From assembly GCF_040276065.1 (NCBI RefSeq), contig NZ_JBELOI010000013.1:36943-100942 (forward strand): a stretch of 64,000 nt of DNA. Direction: 5' to 3'. A program made the position numbers and the translations under genes. The notes under the pieces were generated by a model. The model was given only the letters and a program-made list of their open reading frames with translations, was not told the DNA's origin and did no database searches. This document shows, in pieces, positions 18,964 through 27,980 of the stretch (its first letter is position 1; the number at the start of each line of letters is the position of its first letter). This DNA is from Castellaniella sp040276065 (GTDB lineage Bacteria > Pseudomonadota > Gammaproteobacteria > Burkholderiales > Burkholderiaceae_B).

Positions 18964-18990
18964 AAGAACCACGGCCCGCGAGGGCCGTTT
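18964..18990 (-). terminator. Rho-independent terminator after metQ
   Basis: Arms 18971-18977 and 18982-18988 (ACGGCCC/GGGCCGT) form a 7-bp GC-rich stem with a GNRA-like tetraloop; on the minus strand the stem is followed by GGTTCTTTT. It lies 20 nt after the metQ stop and separates the met operon from glnHPQ. Confidence 0.7.
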
Positions 18991-19008
18991 CCCGTGTACG
19001 GCGGCCGC

Positions 19009-19791
19009 TCAGAAGGCCGGAACGATGGCGCCTTTGTAGTGCTCGAGGATATATTGGCGCACCTTGTCGGTGTGCAGGGCGCCGACGAGCGTGCGGATCG
19101 CCGGATCGTCCTTGCGATCGGCGGAGGTCACCACGATATTGGCGTAGGGTGAATCCGAACCCTCGATAAAGAGCGCGTCCTTCACCGGGTTCAGACCGGC
19201 TTCCAGGGCGTAGTTGGTGTTGATCAGCGCCACGTCCACGTCCGGCAGCACGCGCGGCAGCGTGGCGGCCTCGAGCTCATGGAACTGAAGGCGCTTGGGA
19301 TTTTCGACCACGTCGCGCGCGGTCGCGAGAATGTTGCTCGGATCCTTGAGCGTGATCAGGCCCTGCTTTTGCAGCAACAACAGCGCGCGCGCGCCATTGG
19401 ACGGGTCGTTGGGAATAGCCACCTTGGCGCCGTCCTTCAGGTCCTTGATGTCCTTGATCTTCTGGGAATAGGCGCCGAAGGGCTCGACATGGACCAGGCC
19501 GACCGTCACGAGCCGGGTGCCGTGTTCCTTGTTGAAGGAATCCAGGTAGGGCTGGTGCTGAAAGAAGTTCACGTCGATCTGCTTGTCGGCGACCTGCAGA
19601 TTGGGCTGCACGTAATCCGTGAACACCTTGATGTCCAGCTCGATGCCTTCCTTGGCGAGGTCGGGCTTGACGAACTCCAGCAGCTCGGCGTGCGGGACCG
19701 GCGTCGCCGCGACCGAGAGTTTGGCGGCCTGCGCGGGAATGGCGAAGGCCAGGGGAAGCGCCAGCGCCAGCGCGAACGTCTTGAACAGCAT
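19009..19791 (-). CDS. metQ: D/L-methionine ABC transporter substrate-binding protein (NlpA family)
   Basis: Binding protein of 260 residues with signal peptide MLFKTFALALALPLAFAIPAQA, then AATPVPHAELLEFVKPDL, IDVNFFQHQPYLD, AIPNDPSNGARALLLLQ and ALINTNYALEAGL, the NlpA/MetQ signatures. Unlike E. coli MetQ no lipobox cysteine is visible at the cleavage site, so it should be a soluble periplasmic protein. AGGAGG lies 8 nt before the ATG. Third gene of metN-metI-metQ. Confidence 0.95.
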   Translation of the reverse strand: MLFKTFALALALPLAFAIPAQAAKLSVAATPVPHAELLEFVKPDLAKEGIELDIKVFTDYVQPNLQVADKQIDVNFFQHQPYLDSFNKEHGTRLVTVGLVHVEPFGAYSQKIKDIKDLKDGAKVAIPNDPSNGARALLLLQKQGLITLKDPSNILATARDVVENPKRLQFHELEAATLPRVLPDVDVALINTNYALEAGLNPVKDALFIEGSDSPYANIVVTSADRKDDPAIRTLVGALHTDKVRQYILEHYKGAIVPAF

Positions 19792-19812
19792 GGGGAAACC
19801 TCCTGAAAAAAA

Positions 19813-20472
19813 TTACTTCCTGTTCATCCTGGCGACCCAACGGTCGCCAAAGACCTGCAAAAGTTGGACCATCACCACCAGGATCAGCACCGTGACGACC
19901 ATGACGTCGGTCTGGTAACGCTGATAGCCGAAGCGCAGGGCCAGATCGCCCAGGCCGCCGCCGCCGATCACGCCCGACATGGCGGAGTAGCCGACGAGGG
20001 TGATGGCGGTGACCACGATGGCCGCCAGAATCCCGGTGGTCGCCTCGGGGATCAGGGCCCACAGCACGGTCTGCCGGGAATCGGCCCCCATCGCGCGGCA
20101 GGCCTCGCTCACCCCGGGGTCGAGCTCGCGCAGCACGTTCTCGACCAGACGCGCGAAAAACGGCGCCGCGCTCGCCACCAGCGGCGGGATCGAACCCTGC
20201 ACGCCCAGGGCCGTCCCCGCGAGCATTCTCGTGAGCGGAATCATCACGATCAGCAGAATCAGGAACGGCACCGAACGCAGCACGTTCACGATGAACGCCA
20301 TGCTCTGGTAGGCCGCGCGGCTGGACAGCATCTGGCCCGGTGCCGTCAGGAACAGCAGGATACCCACCGGCATGCCGATCAGCACCGTGAACAACAAAGA
20401 AAAACCCGTCATCAGCAAGGTGTCGATCGTCGCCTGGCCGATCAACCACCAATCCACATTCGCCAGCATCAT
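19813..20472 (-). CDS. metI: Methionine ABC transporter permease
   Basis: Permease of 219 residues with five hydrophobic segments and the EAA-like loop SEACRAMGADSRQTVLWALIPEA. FLTAPGQMLSSRAAYQSMAFIVNVLRSVPF and SAMSGVIGGGGLGDLALRFGYQRY are characteristic of MetI. It overlaps metN by 4 nt. Confidence 0.96.
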   Translation of the reverse strand: MMLANVDWWLIGQATIDTLLMTGFSLLFTVLIGMPVGILLFLTAPGQMLSSRAAYQSMAFIVNVLRSVPFLILLIVMIPLTRMLAGTALGVQGSIPPLVASAAPFFARLVENVLRELDPGVSEACRAMGADSRQTVLWALIPEATTGILAAIVVTAITLVGYSAMSGVIGGGGLGDLALRFGYQRYQTDVMVVTVLILVVMVQLLQVFGDRWVARMNRK

Positions 20473-21479
20473 GGCCTCAGCACCTCGTGATCGACTCCGG
20501 CCGCCGCCAGCATGCCCGCCAGGCGCTCCAGGCCCTCGTGCGGCCCCTGGACCGCGACCACCAACTGCCCGAACGGCGTTTCCTTGATCCGTCCCACGGA
20601 GCCCTGCAGGATGCTCAGATCCAGGGACAGCTCGCGGCTGATCCGGCTGAGCAGGGGCTGGACGGTATTGTCGCCGCGAAAGCTCAGGCGCAGCAGGCGT
20701 CCGGCGAGGCCATCGGCCATGGCGCGCCAGCCCTCGGCATCGACGCCGCTTTCGGACAGCAGGGATTGCGTGGCGCCGTGCCGCGGGTGCAGGAACACCT
20801 CCAGCACCTCGCCGGACTCTACGATGCGGCCCGCCTCGATCACCGCCACCCGGTCGCAGACCGCGCGAATCACGTCCATGCTATGGGTGATCAGGACAAT
20901 GGTCAGGCCCAGGCGCCGGTTGATGTCGCCCAAGAGGCGCAGGATCGACTGCGTCGTCTCGGGATCGAGCGCCGAGGTCGCCTCGTCGCACAGCAGCAGC
21001 CGTGGCCGGCTGGCGAGGGCGCGGGCGATGCCCACACGCTGCTGCTGGCCGCCCGACAGTTGCCCCGGATACTTGTGCGCGTGATCCGACAAACCCACCA
21101 GGGCCAGAACCTCGCGCGCCCGCGCCAAGCGCGGCTCGCGGGCCATGCCCGCGAGCCGCAGCGGAAAACAGACGTTGTCCAGGACAGTGCGCGAGCGCAG
21201 TAGATTGAAATGCTGGAACACCATGCCGACGCCTCGGCGGTACTCGCGCAACTGGGCGTCGCTGAACGCCGTGATGTCGCGTCCGTCGACCCGCACCGCG
21301 CCCTCGGTGGGGCGCTCGAGCAGATTCAACATGCGTATCAGCGTGCTCTTGCCCGCACCCGAGCGGCCGATGATGCCGAACACCTCGCCCTGACGGATCG
21401 CCAGGTTCACATCGGCCAGGGCGTGCACGGCGCGCCCCGCGGAATGATAGGTTTTACGGATGTTCTCGAGGTCGATCAA
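20469..21479 (-). CDS. metN: Methionine ABC transporter ATP-binding protein
   Basis: ATPase of 336 residues. IRKTYHSAGRAVHALADV at the start, Walker A GRSGAGKST, signature LSGGQQQRVGIARAL, Walker B LLLCDEATSALDPETT and THSMDVIRAVCDRVAVI match MetN. The C-terminal ~90 residues form the NIL regulatory domain (LRLSFRGDNTVQPLLSRISREL), where methionine binds to cause trans-inhibition. First gene of the operon. Confidence 0.96.
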   Translation of the reverse strand: MIDLENIRKTYHSAGRAVHALADVNLAIRQGEVFGIIGRSGAGKSTLIRMLNLLERPTEGAVRVDGRDITAFSDAQLREYRRGVGMVFQHFNLLRSRTVLDNVCFPLRLAGMAREPRLARAREVLALVGLSDHAHKYPGQLSGGQQQRVGIARALASRPRLLLCDEATSALDPETTQSILRLLGDINRRLGLTIVLITHSMDVIRAVCDRVAVIEAGRIVESGEVLEVFLHPRHGATQSLLSESGVDAEGWRAMADGLAGRLLRLSFRGDNTVQPLLSRISRELSLDLSILQGSVGRIKETPFGQLVVAVQGPHEGLERLAGMLAAAGVDHEVLRP

Positions 21480-21563
21480 GATACATAATCACTCATGAAG
21501 GCCGCCCACCGGTCGGGCGGGCAGCGAGGCACAATTTAACATGACCGATCCAACGAAAAATCA

Positions 21564-21583
21564 ACTAGCTTATTCTGGCTAGT
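21564..21583. promoter_or_regulatory. Inverted repeat upstream of metNIQ (possible operator)
   Basis: ACTAGC at 21564-21569 and GCTAGT at 21578-21583 form a 6-bp inverted repeat with an 8-nt spacer, about 90 nt before metN and next to a TTGATT hexamer that could act as -35. It does not match the MetJ or MetR consensus. No SAM-riboswitch core was recognised. Confidence 0.25.
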
Positions 21584-21639
21584 GATATGCGGGGCCCGCA
21601 TGCCAGCGCCCCGGGCGCCAAACGCGCCACCCCGAACGT

Positions 21640-21670
21640 AAAAGCGCCAGCCCCCAAAAGGACTGGCGCC
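21640..21670 (-). terminator. Rho-independent terminator of tRNA-Lys
   Basis: Arms 21644-21650 and 21663-21669 (GCGCCAG/CTGGCGC) make a 7-bp stem, followed on the minus strand by TTTT. It begins about 8 nt after the tRNA CCA end. Confidence 0.75.
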
Positions 21671-21677
21671 TGGATCC

Positions 21678-21753
21678 TGGTGGGTCGTGCGCGGCTCGAA
21701 CGCGCGACCAACGGATTAAAAGTCCGGTGCTCTACCGACTGAGCTAACGACCC
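21678..21753 (-). tRNA. tRNA-Lys (anticodon TTT)
   Basis: On the minus strand a 76-nt cloverleaf starts GGGTCGTTAGCTCAGTCGG and ends in an encoded CCA. The acceptor stem is GGGTCG/CGACCC, the anticodon loop CTTTTAA gives anticodon TTT, and the T-arm contains GTTCGAGCC. This tRNA is a target of the mnmC product encoded further right, which completes modification of U34. Confidence 0.97.
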
Positions 21754-21817
21754 AACATAAGCCTTAAATTATCGCTTTTGCTCGAAATCCTGTCAAATTA
21801 ACGGAATCAGCACCGCC

Positions 21818-22591
21818 ATGAACCATTCCAATCTGCGCCTGCACATCCTGTCGGACCTGCATCTGGGCGTCCAGGGCATGCCGCCGCCCGAGGTCCATGC
21901 CGACCTCACCATCCTCGCCGGCGACATCGCCCGGCCACAGGCCGCCATGCAGTGGGCAGGCGCGCTGGGGCGCCCGGTACTCTACGTGCCCGGCAACCAC
22001 GAATTCTACGGCGGCGACATCGCCGGCACGCGCCAGCGACTGGCGGACCTTGCCCACGAGCAGGGCGTGCACCTGCTTGACCAGGGCTGCCTGGTCTTTG
22101 GCGGCGTGCGATTCCTCGGCACGACCCTGTGGACGGATTTCGAACTGTTCGGCCCCGAGCTGCGCGCATCGGCCCAGGAAAAGACCGAGGCCTTCATGCG
22201 TGATTTCCAGGTGATCCGCAACACCGACGGCAGCCGCTACACCCCGGCCGACGCCTGCGCGCTGTTCGCTGCCCAGTACGAATGGCTCGATCGGGCACTG
22301 GACGAGCCATTCGAGGGCCCAACGGTCGTCGTCACCCACCACGCTCCCAGCATGCGCAGCGTGCACCCACGCTTTGCCGATTCGCTGATCAGCGCAGGAT
22401 TCGCCTCGGACTGCACCTCGCTGATGGGGCGCGCGACCCTATGGATCCACGGGCACACGCACGACAGCTTCGACTATTCGGTGCGCGGCACCCGCGTGAT
22501 CTGCAATCCGCGCGGCTATTTTCGCGACGGCATCCCGGAAAACCCGGCCTTCGATCCGGCGCTGCGGATCGACATCCCGCTGCGACCGTAA
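21818..22591 (+). CDS. Calcineurin-like metallophosphoesterase
   Basis: A 257-residue phosphoesterase with the metal-binding signatures in order: LHILSDLHLGVQG (DxH), ILAGDIARP (GDxx), YVPGNHEFYGG (GNHE), VVVTHHAPSM and WIHGHTHDSFDY (GHxH). All metal ligands are present, so it should be active on phosphoesters; the natural substrate is not deducible. It is a single-gene unit divergent from tRNA-Lys and followed by an inverted-repeat element. Confidence 0.9.
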   Translation: MNHSNLRLHILSDLHLGVQGMPPPEVHADLTILAGDIARPQAAMQWAGALGRPVLYVPGNHEFYGGDIAGTRQRLADLAHEQGVHLLDQGCLVFGGVRFLGTTLWTDFELFGPELRASAQEKTEAFMRDFQVIRNTDGSRYTPADACALFAAQYEWLDRALDEPFEGPTVVVTHHAPSMRSVHPRFADSLISAGFASDCTSLMGRATLWIHGHTHDSFDYSVRGTRVICNPRGYFRDGIPENPAFDPALRIDIPLRP

Positions 22592-22612
22592 GCAGCATCC
22601 TCTCACAGTGCA

Positions 22613-22818
22613 CGGGGCGGCTTAAAAGGTTTTCCGCAACCTTTTGGCCGGCGCCGGAAGCTTCTGAAGGGAACGCGGGGGAATCCGGCGGGCACTGTTT
22701 GAGGAGCGCGTAGCGCGACGAGTTTGCCCGCCGCCCGCGTGGACGAGGAAGGTCCGGGGAGTCCGGCGGCAGGCCGGACCGCCGGACGGGTTGCAGAAAA
22801 CCTTTTAAGCCGCCCCGG
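22613..22818. repeat. Inverted-repeat element (~206 bp), MITE/REP-like
   Basis: Positions 22613-22641 and 22790-22818 are inverted copies over 29 bp with one mismatch, beginning CGGGGCGGCTTAAAAGG. Between them is a second, inner inverted repeat starting GGCGGGCA and ending TGCCCGCC (about 22687-22730). No coding frame of note is present. It fills the gap between the phosphoesterase and the convergent GH31-like gene. It could be a miniature element or a processed palindromic repeat; a strong bidirectional terminator function is also possible. Confidence 0.65.
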
Positions 22819-22857
22819 GTACGGCGGAACGCAAGCGCACGAATAGGCGGCGGCCGC

Positions 22858-25059
22858 CTAACGCGCCCGCGAGATCCGGACCTCGGCACCCCGGCGCTTG
22901 ACCTCCAGCCCCTCCGAAGGGAGGATGCGCAGGCCCTCGAGCCCCTTGATATAGCTCGAGCCCTGCATCTGCATGACGCGGATCTTGTTGCGCATGACGA
23001 CGGGGCTATGCTCGGGCATCCCGAACATCCAGACCTCGTCCAGGATACGGGCCGAGTTGATCTCTCCGGTATGCTGGGCAATGGGCCCAAGGCACAACAT
23101 GTGGCCCTCCCGACCGAACACCGGCAGCGTATCCAGGCCGGGCGTCATCGCCAGGCGCGATCCGCCCTCATAGCGCCAGCCCGTGTTCAGATCCCACCAG
23201 GCTGCGCCCGCGGGCAGATAGACCTCGGCCCGTCCGCCGGGCTGCATCACCGGGGCCACCAGCAGCGCGGGCCCCAAGAGATACTGAGTATCCCAGACAT
23301 GGGCCTGCACATCGTCGGGAAAGGCCTGGGCCATCGAGCGCTGTACCGGCAGGCCGGTGCGCACCGCATCCTCGATGATACCGGCCACATACGGCACCAG
23401 CCGGTAGCGCCACTGCAACCAATGCTCCACCAGCGCGCGCGTCGCCGCATCGAATGCGTCGGGCATCAGGGCTGGATGCCCCTGGAGGCTGAAATTGGCC
23501 GAAAACACGCACATCGCCAGCCAGCGCAGGTAGAGCTCGCCGTCCATGGTCTGCGCCGGCCGCGCCGCGCAGCCCAGGCCGTGGGTCTGCACCGCGATGC
23601 CGCTATTGCCCACGGCCAGTGCGGCGCGCAGGGTGCGGGCGTACCCGTCCCAATCGTTGGCGACCTCGGGACCGAGCTGCCAGGCGTAACGCTGGGCGCC
23701 CGGGAACAGGTCGCGGCTGGGCAACACCCCCTCCTGGGGGGTCTTTTGTCCCGCCACGGCGTCGAACAGCGCCCGGCGGGCGAGATGCGGGTACAGCGTG
23801 CGCAACACCGAGCCGGACTCTCCGCCGCGCGCTTCGACCGTATCCGGAATATCGAATTGCGCGTGGCACACCGGTGCGGCGAGGTTTTCCTCGAAAGCCT
23901 GTGCATGGCGCTCGGACCAGAGCCGGTAGACATCCTTATGGGTCAGATCCAGGAGGGCGAACGCGTGGCCATCCGTGACCGGTTGGCCGGGAAAAACCTG
24001 CGCCTCGCCGTCCTCGCCGCACAACAGCCAACCGCGATCCTCCCATTCGGCGAACAGCGGCGTATCACGGAGCACGCCCGGGAAACAGGCGCCGGCCACG
24101 TGCACATCGAGCGCGCCGCAGGCGGCGGAAAACTCGCGCCAGTCGGGCAGGCGCTGCGCCCACTCGAAGACGGGCTTGTCCGCCTGGAACCCCAGTGCGG
24201 CCGGCGGCGCCAGGCTCAGGGCATCCAGGGCAAGGCCCTGCTCGCGCAGCCTGTGGATCTGGTGCAGGGACGCCGCAGCGGCCTGCGCGGGCGCCTGCTC
24301 CAGCCAGACGCCCATGGGCCACAGGCCGGGCTGCCCCGCCCGGCCTGTGAGCGCGGTGTACTGGTTGAGGATCTCGGCGGGCTCGCCCACGAACAGGAAG
24401 GCATCGAACTGGGCGCCGGCCGCCCGGACGCAATAGGCGTCCGCGTCGGCTGCCACGTCGTGTTCGACACGCCCCAGGGTATTCACATAGAGGCCCCAGC
24501 CGCGCGGGCTCCAGGCCAGCGGCAGCACCCGGGCGGCCGGATCGTCGGACACCAACCGGACGCCGCGCCGATCCAGATCGCCCTGTGTCTCGCCCAAGCC
24601 GAAAAGCCCCTCGTCCTCGCCAAGGGCCAGGCCGAATTGCCAAACGCGACCGCCCTCATCGTCCTCGACGCCCAAGGCGCCGGGCAGGCTTTCCACGACG
24701 AACCGATCGACGTGCTCGACCCGCAAGGCGAAGGGCTCGGCATCGAGCCGCAACACCGCATCGCCCTGGGCAATCCGCCAGCCGGCGCCATCCTCGAGGG
24801 CCTCGCAGTCGAGCTCGCCGACCGCCTCCTGGCGCGTCAGCAGCAACTCGGCGTGCCGCTGCGCCCGCGGCGTCGGTTTGTCCGGGTCCAGCGTCCGCCG
24901 CTCGCCGCAGCGCACACGAAAGACCCCCGGCGCATGCGCCTCTATCCTGAGGCGCAGATCGCCGCCTTTGAACGCGAAGTCCACGCAGGATGAATTGGCG
25001 CGGACAAACTCCAGACCTGTTTCAAGCAATTGGCTAGCCAGTTCCGATTTGGGCGACAC
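22858..25059 (-). CDS. Glycoside hydrolase family 31-like protein, catalytic residues apparently lost
   Basis: The 733-residue product has GH31 architecture: N-terminal beta-sandwich with LFGLGETQGDLDRRG (about 152-166), TIM barrel, and C-terminal LLGPALLVAPV...LPAG sheet domain. By hand alignment with E. coli YicI the nucleophile motif FKTDFGE corresponds to HAQFDIP (399-405), placing Gln401 at the nucleophile Asp; the acid/base segment HWGGD corresponds to QLGPE (461-465), placing Pro464 at the acid/base Asp; and SHDIGG reads THGLGC (492-497). It may be a non-catalytic relative or have a displaced active site. The GTG start at 25059 has AGGGGA upstream; the frame continues further up without GH31 features. 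Confidence 0.8.
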   Translation of the reverse strand: MSPKSELASQLLETGLEFVRANSSCVDFAFKGGDLRLRIEAHAPGVFRVRCGERRTLDPDKPTPRAQRHAELLLTRQEAVGELDCEALEDGAGWRIAQGDAVLRLDAEPFALRVEHVDRFVVESLPGALGVEDDEGGRVWQFGLALGEDEGLFGLGETQGDLDRRGVRLVSDDPAARVLPLAWSPRGWGLYVNTLGRVEHDVAADADAYCVRAAGAQFDAFLFVGEPAEILNQYTALTGRAGQPGLWPMGVWLEQAPAQAAAASLHQIHRLREQGLALDALSLAPPAALGFQADKPVFEWAQRLPDWREFSAACGALDVHVAGACFPGVLRDTPLFAEWEDRGWLLCGEDGEAQVFPGQPVTDGHAFALLDLTHKDVYRLWSERHAQAFEENLAAPVCHAQFDIPDTVEARGGESGSVLRTLYPHLARRALFDAVAGQKTPQEGVLPSRDLFPGAQRYAWQLGPEVANDWDGYARTLRAALAVGNSGIAVQTHGLGCAARPAQTMDGELYLRWLAMCVFSANFSLQGHPALMPDAFDAATRALVEHWLQWRYRLVPYVAGIIEDAVRTGLPVQRSMAQAFPDDVQAHVWDTQYLLGPALLVAPVMQPGGRAEVYLPAGAAWWDLNTGWRYEGGSRLAMTPGLDTLPVFGREGHMLCLGPIAQHTGEINSARILDEVWMFGMPEHSPVVMRNKIRVMQMQGSSYIKGLEGLRILPSEGLEVKRRGAEVRISRAR

Positions 25060-25178
25060 AGCGTGATCCCCTGGGCATGACGCCCGTGTGAGTCGTACAA
25101 AAACCCTTATTCTGACGGATTTACGCCATAAAATAAAATCCTTGGCCTCTTTGCGTCGTCCGCCAGCCGAATTCCGGC

Positions 25179-27053
25179 TCAGCGCGGCCGGATACGGTAG
25201 GCCAATTCGCGCTCGATCGGCGCGGGCTCGGCGTCCAGTTCCGCGCCCAGTATATCGCCCGCCAGAGCCGACCAACTCAGGCCCCGCGAGCCATAGGCGC
25301 ACGCCAGCCACAGACCGGGCGCATCCGGCACGCCACCGATGATGGGCAGGTGATCGGCGGTGGCGGCGCGCCAGCCGGCCCAGCCTTCGGGCGAACCGCG
25401 ATCCAGCCAGGGCACCGCCCCCTCGGGCAGCCAGGCGGCCAGTTGCGCCCGAATCTCCCGATGCCCGGCCGCGTCGACCACGCTTTCGGCGGCGTCGGGG
25501 CGATAGGTGCTGCCGGCAACGCCCCAGCCCATGCGCGGCGGCAGGCAATAGCCCTTGCCCGACAGGATGCAGCGCGGCACGTCCGCGCCAGGGGTGCCCG
25601 CCGGCACCCGGTACACGCTGATCTGGCCAGCCAGGCGCTGCACGGCCGCGAGTTTGGGCAGGCGTGCCGCTGCATGGCCGGTCGCCAGCAAGGCGCTCGC
25701 CTCGGCGGCATTGGCCAGGACGACCCCATCGGCCTCCTGGAGGACGCCCCCCTCGGGACCCAGCAGACGCCAGGCGCCGCCCCCAGCCGCCCGCAGGGCA
25801 TTGACACACGCCGCGCGGGTCTGGACGCCGGGCATCCCCAGCAAGGCCGGCAGCAAGGCGCCGGGCCGCAGCAGCAACGCCTGTTCGAACCACAAGCCGC
25901 CCTCGTGCAGGGTCGCGCCGGCCCGCGCGCCGGCCTCGGCCGCATCCATCCAACGGACCCATTCGGGAGGAAACGCCAGGGCGTCCAGAGCGGCGCACTG
26001 TGCCGCCGCCTCGTCCCGGGTCCGTGCGCAGACCAGTGCGCCGCAAACCTCGGGGCGTGCCAAACCCGGCAAGCTCAGCCAGCGACGGCGCGCGCACGCC
26101 AAACCCGAACGACTCAAACGCGATCGAGTGTCATCATCCGGGGTCAGCGCGGGCACCAGGGCGGCTGCTCCACGCACCCGCAGCGCCTCCTCGGGTCTTC
26201 GCGCGAAGACCGGATCATAGACACACACCTCGTGACCACGCAGGGCAAGCGACTGGGCAATGCCCGCGCCCGCGATGCCGCCACCGACCACGGCCAGCCG
26301 CCGGGCGCGCGGCGCGGCAGCCGGCGTCCCCAGGCCCGGGCGCAGCACCGCCACCGTCATGTCCCGCTTGCCGCCGAACCCGGGCGCCTTCTCGACCAGG
26401 AAGCCCGCATCGCGCAGATCGCGGCGCACCTGTCCGGCGCTGCACCAGGTCGCGGCGGTGGCGCCGGCCACGGCCAGGCGGCGCAACTGCCCAAACAGCG
26501 CCGGCGTCCACATCTCGGGATTCACTCCAGGGGCGAAACCGTCGAGGAAGAAGGCATCCACGCGGGCTTGCGCCTGGGGCGCCATCCGGCGCACCGACCC
26601 AAAGGCCAGGGTCAGGGTCACGGCGCCCCCCTCGAATTCGAGGCGATGCAGGCCCGGCGTCAGGAGTGGCCAGCGATCTGCCAGGACGGCGGCCAATGTC
26701 GCCAACGCGGACGGCAGACGGGACGACAAGGCACGCCGAAGATCCGCGGCCTCGAAGGGATGGGCCTCGAAGGCGAGATAGTGCAGGCGGCGGCTGCGCC
26801 GAGGATCGTCGCGCCACGCCTGCCAAGCCGCCAGGAAATTCTGACCCAGCCCGAAGCCGGTCTCACACACGGTGAAGGCCGCCCGGTCCCGCCAACGCTC
26901 GGGCAGGCGGTTGCCGCGCAGAAAGACATGCCGGGCCTGCTCCAGCGCGCCCGAGGCGCTGTGATAGACATCGCCGTACTCCGTGCTGCACGGCACGCCT
27001 TGCGCATTGAAATGCAGGCGCGCCGCCCGCACGGCTTCATAACTTCCTGACAT
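25179..27053 (-). CDS. mnmC: Bifunctional tRNA 5-methylaminomethyl-2-thiouridine biosynthesis protein MnmC
   Basis: Catalyses the last two steps of mnm5s2U34 formation on tRNAs such as tRNA-Lys. The N-terminal methyltransferase domain (about 1-240) has FTVCETGFGLGQNFLAAW and FFLDGFAPGVNPEMW; the C-terminal FAD-dependent oxidoreductase domain begins with a Rossmann segment LAVVGGGIAGAGIAQSLALRG. The 624-residue length is normal for the fused enzyme. The start at 27053 matches the conserved MnmC N-terminus (LHFNAQGVPCSTEYGDVYHS follows). Confidence 0.95.
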   Translation of the reverse strand: MSGSYEAVRAARLHFNAQGVPCSTEYGDVYHSASGALEQARHVFLRGNRLPERWRDRAAFTVCETGFGLGQNFLAAWQAWRDDPRRSRRLHYLAFEAHPFEAADLRRALSSRLPSALATLAAVLADRWPLLTPGLHRLEFEGGAVTLTLAFGSVRRMAPQAQARVDAFFLDGFAPGVNPEMWTPALFGQLRRLAVAGATAATWCSAGQVRRDLRDAGFLVEKAPGFGGKRDMTVAVLRPGLGTPAAAPRARRLAVVGGGIAGAGIAQSLALRGHEVCVYDPVFARRPEEALRVRGAAALVPALTPDDDTRSRLSRSGLACARRRWLSLPGLARPEVCGALVCARTRDEAAAQCAALDALAFPPEWVRWMDAAEAGARAGATLHEGGLWFEQALLLRPGALLPALLGMPGVQTRAACVNALRAAGGGAWRLLGPEGGVLQEADGVVLANAAEASALLATGHAAARLPKLAAVQRLAGQISVYRVPAGTPGADVPRCILSGKGYCLPPRMGWGVAGSTYRPDAAESVVDAAGHREIRAQLAAWLPEGAVPWLDRGSPEGWAGWRAATADHLPIIGGVPDAPGLWLACAYGSRGLSWSALAGDILGAELDAEPAPIERELAYRIRPR

Positions 27054-27140
27054 GCAAGACTCTTGAGGGCTCACGTACAATGCATGGGAACGCCATGTGC
27101 CTTCCCGGGCCCGACGGCGCTGCAGGGGGGCTCCCACGCC

Positions 27141-27980
27141 ATGCAAGCTTCGCATTACCTGTCCGCCGACTGTATGGACGCCGCCGTGACCGCGGCGCAC
27201 GCCGCAGCCGCCATTCTACAGACCCACGCCCTGCACCGCGCGGATCTGGTCGTCGACTTCAAAATGCGCAACGATCTCGTATCGCAGGCCGATCGCGAGG
27301 CGGAACGCGCCATCATCGACATCCTGTCCACACGCACCCCGGATATCGGCATCATCGCCGAGGAAAGCGGCGGCCAGCGGGGCGCCCAGGCAACCTGGCA
27401 TGTCGACCCCCTGGACGGCACCACCAATTTTCTCAGCGGCATCCCGCACTACGCGGTCTCGATCGCCCTGATCGGACATGCCGGCGCCCACGTCGAGGGG
27501 CCGGGGCGCCTCGCGCAAGACACCCCGCTGATCGGCGTGATCTACGACCCCAACCGCGAGGAGCTCTTTTCCGCTATGCACGGCATCGGTGCCTGGTCCA
27601 ACGGGCGGCGCATCCATTGCTCCGGCGCGAACGACCTCCGCGAGTCGGTCATCGCCACGGGCTTTCCCTTCCGGGATTTCTCGTTCGAACATCAATACAT
27701 GCCCGCCCTGCGCGAAGCCATCGCCTCCACGCGCGGCGTGCGGCGCATGGGCTCGGCGGCCCTGGACCTGGCCTGGACGGCTTGCGGGCGCTACGACGGT
27801 TACTGGGAAATGGGCCTGTCCTCCTGGGACGTGGCGGCCGGCGTCGCACTGGTGCGCGCCGCCGGCGGCATCTGCGAAGACCTCCGCCACCGCCAGCCCT
27901 GGCCTGAGGGCGGCGACGTCTACGCCGCCAACCCCCACATCGCCGAAGCCCTCGACGCCATGATCGCCAAACACCTATGA
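27141..27980 (+). CDS. Inositol monophosphatase-family phosphatase
   Basis: Mg-dependent phosphatase of 279 residues with IIAEESGG (metal ligand EE), the signature WHVDPLDGTTNFLSG and the C-terminal WDVAAGVALVRAAGG. Bacterial members act on inositol phosphates, fructose-1,6-bisphosphate or PAP, and some (SuhB) also act in rRNA transcription; substrate is undecided. ATG 27141 was chosen because AGGGGGG lies about 10 nt upstream; an in-frame start 26 codons earlier is possible. It overlaps the next gene by 4 nt. Confidence 0.9.
   Translation: MQASHYLSADCMDAAVTAAHAAAAILQTHALHRADLVVDFKMRNDLVSQADREAERAIIDILSTRTPDIGIIAEESGGQRGAQATWHVDPLDGTTNFLSGIPHYAVSIALIGHAGAHVEGPGRLAQDTPLIGVIYDPNREELFSAMHGIGAWSNGRRIHCSGANDLRESVIATGFPFRDFSFEHQYMPALREAIASTRGVRRMGSAALDLAWTACGRYDGYWEMGLSSWDVAAGVALVRAAGGICEDLRHRQPWPEGGDVYAANPHIAEALDAMIAKHL

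Noticed and set aside
21480..21600. Possible SAM riboswitch or S-box upstream of metNIQ
   Set aside because: The conserved core elements of the known SAM classes could not be found in the leader.
22741..22765. GAGGAAGGTCCGGGGAGTCC, resembling the conserved 5' motif of RNase P RNA
   Set aside because: Only this short match exists; no P1 helix or 3' conserved region accompanies it, and the true rnpB is at 59573-59965.
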